NCBI GenBank assembly: GCA_016192075.1
Contig: JACPUU010000001.1
Location: 248,001 to 312,000, forward strand
Length of the DNA stretch: 64,000 nt
Source of the DNA: Bacteroidota bacterium
GTDB lineage: Bacteria > Bacteroidota > Bacteroidia > Flavobacteriales_D > Crocinitomicaceae
Direction of reading: 5' to 3'
In this document: positions 59,899 to 64,000 of the stretch, in pieces
How positions within the stretch are numbered: the first letter of the stretch is position 1
How the letters are laid out: each line of letters starts with the position of its first letter
Position numbers and translations under genes: made by a program
The notes under the pieces: generated by a model
Database searches by the model: none
Seen by the model: only the letters and a program-made list of their open reading frames with translations
What the model was told of the DNA's origin: nothing

Positions 59899-60572
59899 TT
59901 TTTTTTACGTGAGAGAATTTCTTTCTCCACTTTTTCAGCGTGTTTGACAACTTGTCTTACCCAATGCAATTTCAGATCAAGTTTTTCCTGTTCACTTAAA
60001 TGCCAGCTGGTTGTTGATTTGCGTAACCGTGCGGTGGTTTCATACAGTGACAGCGCTACGGAAACAGAAATGTTGTAGCTCTCAGTAAAACCATACATGG
60101 GCAGGCGTACAAAGCCATCAGCCTGCTGCATGGCCAGTTCAGAAAGTCCGGTAAGCTCTGTTCCAAACACCAGTGCAAAAGGTTCGTCAACCGGCAGTGT
60201 ATCAATCATACAATCATTGGTATGTGGTGTGGTGGCAATGATTTTGTACCCTTTTTTTTTCAACGCCTGAAGCGCCGCTACGGTATTATTTTCTTCCTGA
60301 TTGTATTTGTAAAGCGTGAGCCATTTGGATGCACCCATGTCAACACCTGAACTGGTTTCGTATTTGTTTCCGTTTTCGATAATGTGAATATCCTGAACGC
60401 CGAAACAATCACATGAGCGAAGTACGGCACTGGCATTGTGCGGCTGAAAAATATTTTCGAGAACAACGGTTATGTGACGTGTTCTGTTTTCAAGAATCTG
60501 ATCAAATAAATTGCGTTTGTGATCAGAGATGTGTTCAAGCATTTGGTCAACGAGCCATTTTTTAGTTTCCAT
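59895..60572 (-). CDS. trmH: tRNA (guanosine-2'-O)-methyltransferase TrmH-like
   Basis: The protein has 225 residues from ATG 60572 (seven residues upstream are open but follow no ATG context). SPOUT motifs: motif 1 with Asn40 and Arg52 (ENIFQPHNASAVLRS), motif 2 FGTELTGLS (136-144, Glu139), and motif 3 LPMYGFTESYNISV (about 157-170). These proteins 2'-O-methylate tRNA G18, but related enzymes act on rRNA. The long N-terminal helical part fits the TrmH form. Confidence 0.88.
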   Translation of the reverse strand: METKKWLVDQMLEHISDHKRNLFDQILENRTRHITVVLENIFQPHNASAVLRSCDCFGVQDIHIIENGNKYETSSGVDMGASKWLTLYKYNQEENNTVAALQALKKKGYKIIATTPHTNDCMIDTLPVDEPFALVFGTELTGLSELAMQQADGFVRLPMYGFTESYNISVSVALSLYETTARLRKSTTSWHLSEQEKLDLKLHWVRQVVKHAEKVEKEILSRKKN

Positions 60573-60590
60573 GAATGAAAAGGTTGACAA

Positions 60591-60598
60591 CAAAATTA
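60591..60598 (-). promoter_or_regulatory. -7 promoter box for trmH
   Basis: On the minus strand it reads TAATTTTG, 19 nt before the ATG at 60572. Confidence 0.5.
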
Positions 60599-60749
60599 GT
60601 TGAAATATTTATCTCGACCGCAGGGAGAGAGCTGTTTCGGTTAACGTGAAATGATAGTTATTGACTCTGGAAGTTATTTGAACAGATTCCTCCCGTTGAT
60701 TGGGATGACAGTCGACCATTGGAACTTCCGGCCCAAACTTAGGTGCAAA

Positions 60750-60782
60750 AAAAAGCCCCGGCACTGAGGCCGGGGCTAATTT
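60750..60782 (-). terminator. intrinsic terminator of the HU gene
   Basis: GCCCCGGC pairs with GCCGGGGC (6-nt loop). The minus-strand transcript continues into a T8 run. It lies 24 bp past the HU stop. Confidence 0.92.
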
Positions 60783-60799
60783 TTTTAACCAGATTTATC

Positions 60800-61072
60800 T
60801 TAGTTAACTTTTCCTGATAATTCTGCTCCTGCTTTGAATTTTACAACTTTTTTAGCAGCGATTTTGATTTCTTTACCAGTTTGTGGGTTACGGCCAGTTC
60901 TTGCAGCTCTTTTAGAAACTGAGAAAGATCCGAATCCAACTAAAGAGATTTTATCTCCTTTTTTCAAAGCTTGCTCAGTAGCAGCGATGAAACCTTCAAG
61001 AGCTCTTTTTGAGTCAGCTTTTGACAATCCTGATTTTGATGCAATAGCATCTACTAATTCTGATTTGTTCAT
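60800..61072 (-). CDS. HU family DNA-binding protein
   Basis: The protein has 90 residues from ATG 61072 (the longer open frame upstream is unlikely). It has the HU fold with VGFGSFSV (45-52) and the DNA-binding arm with the RNPQTG motif (61-66). HU bends and compacts DNA. It has its own promoter and a strong terminator. Confidence 0.96.
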   Translation of the reverse strand: MNKSELVDAIASKSGLSKADSKRALEGFIAATEQALKKGDKISLVGFGSFSVSKRAARTGRNPQTGKEIKIAAKKVVKFKAGAELSGKVN

Positions 61073-61114
61073 AATCAATTTTGATTTTTGGTTAAACAAT
61101 TTTTTATATCGAAA

Positions 61115-61122
61115 CAAATATA
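61115..61122 (-). promoter_or_regulatory. -7 promoter box for the HU gene
   Basis: On the minus strand it reads TATATTTG, predicting a leader of about 36 nt before the ATG. Confidence 0.55.
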
Positions 61123-61242
61123 TTGTAATAACCTTATTTTGCAAGGGGTCTGGCGACAAATACCGTCATTTTGTTAATAAAATAGGCAAAATGTTAATAA
61201 GTGACCCCCAAAACCCGCATTTGGCGCCGCTTTTGGAAGGGA

Positions 61243-61644
61243 TCAGGGGGTTGAAATTAACACACGGTCACTTCCATCAAAATGGGGTGATTGTATAGAC
61301 AAAACTTTAACTGGAGCAGATGAAAGTACTTTTAAAGCGTGTGGAGTACCTTTTGGAATGTTGAAATAATCACCTTTTTTAACGACGAATTTTTCGTCAC
61401 CAAGTGTCATTTCGCCCTTCCCGTCTAGGATGTAGATGTTTTCAGTATGCCACTCGTGTTTGTGCAATGCCACCCCGTTTCTGATCCATATCAGAAAAGA
61501 AGTCTGGTTTGTGTCATCGGCAATTTTTTCTACATAGGTATTTTCATACGGTTCTGCAGGTGTATGCCGGTATAAACGGGGATCTATCTGTGCCATTGCA
61601 GCCATTGCTATTACTGCAATTACAATGAAAAGGAATTGTTTCAT
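61243..61644 (-). CDS. exported cupin-domain protein
   Basis: The protein has 133 residues with a signal peptide (about 1-19, cleavage after MAAMAQ). The cupin core has GVALHKHEWHTENIYILDGKGEM (His-x-His and Glu) and GDYFNIPKGTPH, the two conserved motifs that bind a metal. Such small cupins have diverse roles; none can be chosen. It is between HU and fmt on the same strand. Confidence 0.85.
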   Translation of the reverse strand: MKQFLFIVIAVIAMAAMAQIDPRLYRHTPAEPYENTYVEKIADDTNQTSFLIWIRNGVALHKHEWHTENIYILDGKGEMTLGDEKFVVKKGDYFNIPKGTPHALKVLSSAPVKVLSIQSPHFDGSDRVLISTP

Positions 61645-61692
61645 ACCACTGAAATTTAATGTTCAATTAAATCACGCTATATATATAGCGTC

Positions 61693-62640
61693 TTATTTTG
61701 CAATTTTCCAACCCGCCAGGTGAAAGCCGTTCAGGAACTCAGCGGTGCGCATTTTCTTTTTCCCTTCCAGCTGAAGTTCAGTTACCTCCAGCCAGCCGTC
61801 TGAACAGCCAAGGAAAAGGGTTGTGCCGTCTGATTTAAGTTCAAAGGCGTGATTGGCCCCATCGGTATGTTTTAGCGCAGCAAACAATTTGAGTGTTTTC
61901 TGCTGGTCCTCTTTTACAAGCATTGTCCAGGCAGTTGGATAAGGTGAAAGACCGCGTATTTTATTGTAAACAGTTTCAGTTGATTGTGCCCAGTTTAAGA
62001 AACAGTCTTCTTTAAAAATTTTGGGAGCCGGTTTCAACGTCCCTGCCATAAAATTCAATTGCTCAATTCCGTGAGCGGTGCCATTAAAAATAGATTCAAC
62101 AGTTTTCAAAAGAAGCTGTGCACCCTGTTCCATTAAACGGTCGTGAACTGATCCGGCGGTATCTTTTTCATCAATGGGTATGGTAACCCGGTCAATAATT
62201 TTTCCGGTGTCAATTTCTTTTTCTATAAAAAAAGTGGTTGCGCCGGTTTCTTTGTCACCGTTTATCACAGCCCAGTTGATAGGGGCAGCTCCCCTGTATT
62301 GGGGCAATAATGAGCCGTGCAGGTTGATTGTCCCTAGGGCGGGCATTGCCCATACTGCTTCTGGCAGCATTCTGAAAGCAACAACCACAAACAAATCTGC
62401 ATTCAATGCATTCAACTCAGTTAGAAAATTTTCATCTTTCAGTTTTTCAGGCTGCAGAATTTTTAACCCTTTTTCAACGGCAAATTTTTTTACGGCAGAT
62501 TCTGTCAACTGCTGACCGCGCCCGGCAGGTTTGTCCGGTACGGTTACAACAGCTGCAACATCAATGCCCCCCTGCAGCAGCACTTCCAGTGAGCGCACGG
62601 CAAACTCAGGGGTACCCATAAAAACAATTTTTTTGTTCAT
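61693..62640 (-). CDS. fmt: methionyl-tRNA formyltransferase
   Basis: This enzyme formylates initiator Met-tRNA. The 315-residue protein starts at ATG 62640. Catalytic residues Asn106 and His108 lie in GTINLHGS and Asp144 follows; the SLLPQYRGAAP loop (110-120) is conserved. The ATG overlaps the stop of the upstream MATE gene by 4 bp, so the two are translationally coupled. Confidence 0.97.
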   Translation of the reverse strand: MNKKIVFMGTPEFAVRSLEVLLQGGIDVAAVVTVPDKPAGRGQQLTESAVKKFAVEKGLKILQPEKLKDENFLTELNALNADLFVVVAFRMLPEAVWAMPALGTINLHGSLLPQYRGAAPINWAVINGDKETGATTFFIEKEIDTGKIIDRVTIPIDEKDTAGSVHDRLMEQGAQLLLKTVESIFNGTAHGIEQLNFMAGTLKPAPKIFKEDCFLNWAQSTETVYNKIRGLSPYPTAWTMLVKEDQQKTLKLFAALKHTDGANHAFELKSDGTTLFLGCSDGWLEVTELQLEGKKKMRTAEFLNGFHLAGWKIAK

Positions 62641-63968
62641 GCTTTTACAAATTTCTTTCTGTAGTAGTGTAAATATAAATAACTCATTATTCCAATAGCG
62701 CCAAAATAGATGTATTCTACTGTCCATACACCAATTATGCCGAAATCAAACACCACAATAAACAGGTAACAGCAGGTAAGGTAAATAGCAATGCTGGTAC
62801 CTTCTATGATAAAAGAAACGTTTGATTTACCATAAGCGGCAACAGAATTAAACCAGACAGTAATAACTGAAAATATCAGAAAAGATCCGCAGACCAGTTT
62901 CAAAACGCCGGCACTGTCTTTAAAAATGGCCGGGTTGGGATCAATGTACGGAATCACGTAGTGTGGAAATAAAACCGGACCAACGCAGAAAATGAAAATG
63001 AAGCCCATGCTGAGTAAAATAATTTTGTGCTGAATGAGCGGAATCAGGTGCGGTTTATTTTGACCAAGCAGGTTACTGACATAGGTGCGGGTTGCTGCAC
63101 CAAACCCAAAAATGGGAATAAATACAATAAAATAAATGGCCCTTACAACGGCAGAAACCTCCAGGTCATAAGCCGACATTTCCCGTTCAATGAGCGTGAA
63201 AAAAAGCAGCCAGCCGGCCAGTGCCAGAAAGCCCTGGAACATAAGAGGGGTGCCCAGTTTTAAAAGTGCCCTGATTTCTGAAAAATGAATTTTCTGTAAA
63301 AAACGGATTTGGAATACTTTGAATTCACGGACAGAAAAAATGTAAATAACCAGTACTGCAAAAGCCATTGCTTCTGAAATGGAGGAAGCAATGGGGGCAC
63401 CAATCATTCCCATTTCAGGCAAACCATAGTGCCCGAAAATCATGGCGTAATCCATAAAAATGTTAGAAACGGCCATAACCAGTGTCGAAAACAAAACAAT
63501 ACCGGTGCGGCCTATTCCAATAAAAAAAGCAGTTAAACCGGCGTGCATACCGGCGAAGAAAATTCCCCAGCTGCGGTATTTCAAAAATAAAACCATTTGC
63601 TCACCGGTTGCCTGTGATTTAACAATCAACTCAATAAAAACTGAACTCAGAAAGAAAAAAAGCAGAAAGAGAAAACCGCTTAAAATAATCTGAAGGAGCT
63701 GTGTGTGAAAAATGAGTGAGCCAATTTGTGCGGGGTTCTGCTCTCCGTATTTGCGCGCAATTAAAATTTGGGTCCCGTCTGCCAGCCCTTTACTAAACAT
63801 AAAGAGCGAAACATAAATGAGTCCGGCGTTATTAACCGCGTTGAACGGAATTGTGCCCAGCGTACTTACAAATGCTGTATCGGTAAGCATTACCACCGAT
63901 TGTACAAATGTGCCAAACATGAGCGGCACTGCAATGGCCAGTATTTTTTTATAGGATAATTCCAGCAT
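62637..63968 (-). CDS. MATE family efflux transporter
   Basis: The protein has 443 residues with twelve predicted transmembrane segments in two homologous halves. It is a cation-coupled exporter of drugs or metabolites. Landmarks are the N-terminal PLMFGTFVQSVVMLTDTAFVS and the repeated GLADGTQILIARKYGE-type loop. The start is ATG 63968, so the gene is complete within the window. It overlaps fmt by 4 bp. Substrates are unknown. Confidence 0.93.
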   Translation of the reverse strand: MLELSYKKILAIAVPLMFGTFVQSVVMLTDTAFVSTLGTIPFNAVNNAGLIYVSLFMFSKGLADGTQILIARKYGEQNPAQIGSLIFHTQLLQIILSGFLFLLFFFLSSVFIELIVKSQATGEQMVLFLKYRSWGIFFAGMHAGLTAFFIGIGRTGIVLFSTLVMAVSNIFMDYAMIFGHYGLPEMGMIGAPIASSISEAMAFAVLVIYIFSVREFKVFQIRFLQKIHFSEIRALLKLGTPLMFQGFLALAGWLLFFTLIEREMSAYDLEVSAVVRAIYFIVFIPIFGFGAATRTYVSNLLGQNKPHLIPLIQHKIILLSMGFIFIFCVGPVLFPHYVIPYIDPNPAIFKDSAGVLKLVCGSFLIFSVITVWFNSVAAYGKSNVSFIIEGTSIAIYLTCCYLFIVVFDFGIIGVWTVEYIYFGAIGIMSYLYLHYYRKKFVKA

Positions 63969-64000
63969 GAAAATGAAGGTTAATCCACCTGGATAACCAG

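Noticed and set aside
1-64000. CRISPR arrays, prophage, IS elements, tRNA and rRNA genes
   Set aside because: No regularly spaced repeats, transposase, integrase, phage structural gene or tRNA cloverleaf was seen in either strand; the repeats found are irregular and lack spacer structure.

Overview
This window is a stretch of chromosome from a member of the Bacteroidota, most likely Flavobacteriales. The evidence is consistent. Four proteins end in type IX secretion (T9SS) sorting domains. Many genes carry a Bacteroidota -7 box of the form TAnnTTTG just upstream. Ribosome-binding sites are mostly absent. GSCFA, rhodanese and dipeptidyl-peptidase III lipoproteins typical of the phylum are also present. 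The genus cannot be fixed from the sequence; a Crocinitomicaceae-like lineage is only a guess. There is no prophage, insertion sequence, CRISPR array, rRNA or tRNA gene that I can recognise.

Layout. 1-8.1 kb: the 3' part of a T9SS type B protein, plsC, priA, a rhodanese lipoprotein, three outer-membrane barrel proteins, a small exported protein and radC. 8.1-15.8 kb: wecB and a polysaccharide deacetylase-like gene, a FecB/FecCD/ATPase importer with a GSCFA gene, a secreted histidine phosphatase and an alpha/beta hydrolase. 15.9-18.5 kb: a TetR regulator divergent from the hydrolase, then an ECF sigma factor with a membrane protein that joins a short cytoplasmic head to PKD domains and a T9SS type B domain. 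18.8-24.7 kb: mdh, two unrecognised genes between repeat-like spacers, a PhoX-like lipoprotein and a PIG-L deacetylase. 24.8-28.3 kb: an ABC ATPase without permease, a LexA-like HTH regulator and small unknowns. 28.4-34.1 kb (minus strand): rpsP-rimM-trmN6, a MltF-like transglycosylase, an AcpH-like protein and prfC. 34.2-41.2 kb: an L,D-transpeptidase, a T9SS type A protein, a metal-binding HMA protein and a tight operon from dapF to mltG. 41.6-49.8 kb: a dipeptidyl-peptidase III, an MtfA-like peptidase, a second ECF sigma factor paired with a membrane protein carrying a formylglycine-generating-enzyme-like domain, and a large FG-GAP T9SS protein. 50-64 kb: arginase-argS, a cold-shock protein, fabG, a zinc-ribbon protein, a Nif3-like protein, hutF with a GT87 membrane protein, trmH, HU, a cupin protein, fmt and a MATE transporter.

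Most of the window is ordinary housekeeping. The most interesting items are the two ECF sigma/membrane-protein pairs, whose periplasmic parts resemble T9SS cargo (type B domain) or a T9SS component (GldK-like fold). Together they suggest, but do not prove, envelope or secretion sensing. The second is a GC-rich dispersed repeat present twice in opposite orientation (41.3-41.4 kb and 54.8-54.9 kb) with a 27-bp internal tandem unit and a 31-bp length difference. Smaller items include clear candidate operators for the TetR and LexA-like regulators, a duplicated terminator around an orphan gene, an rpsP leader with two hairpins, and an arginase-argS operon.
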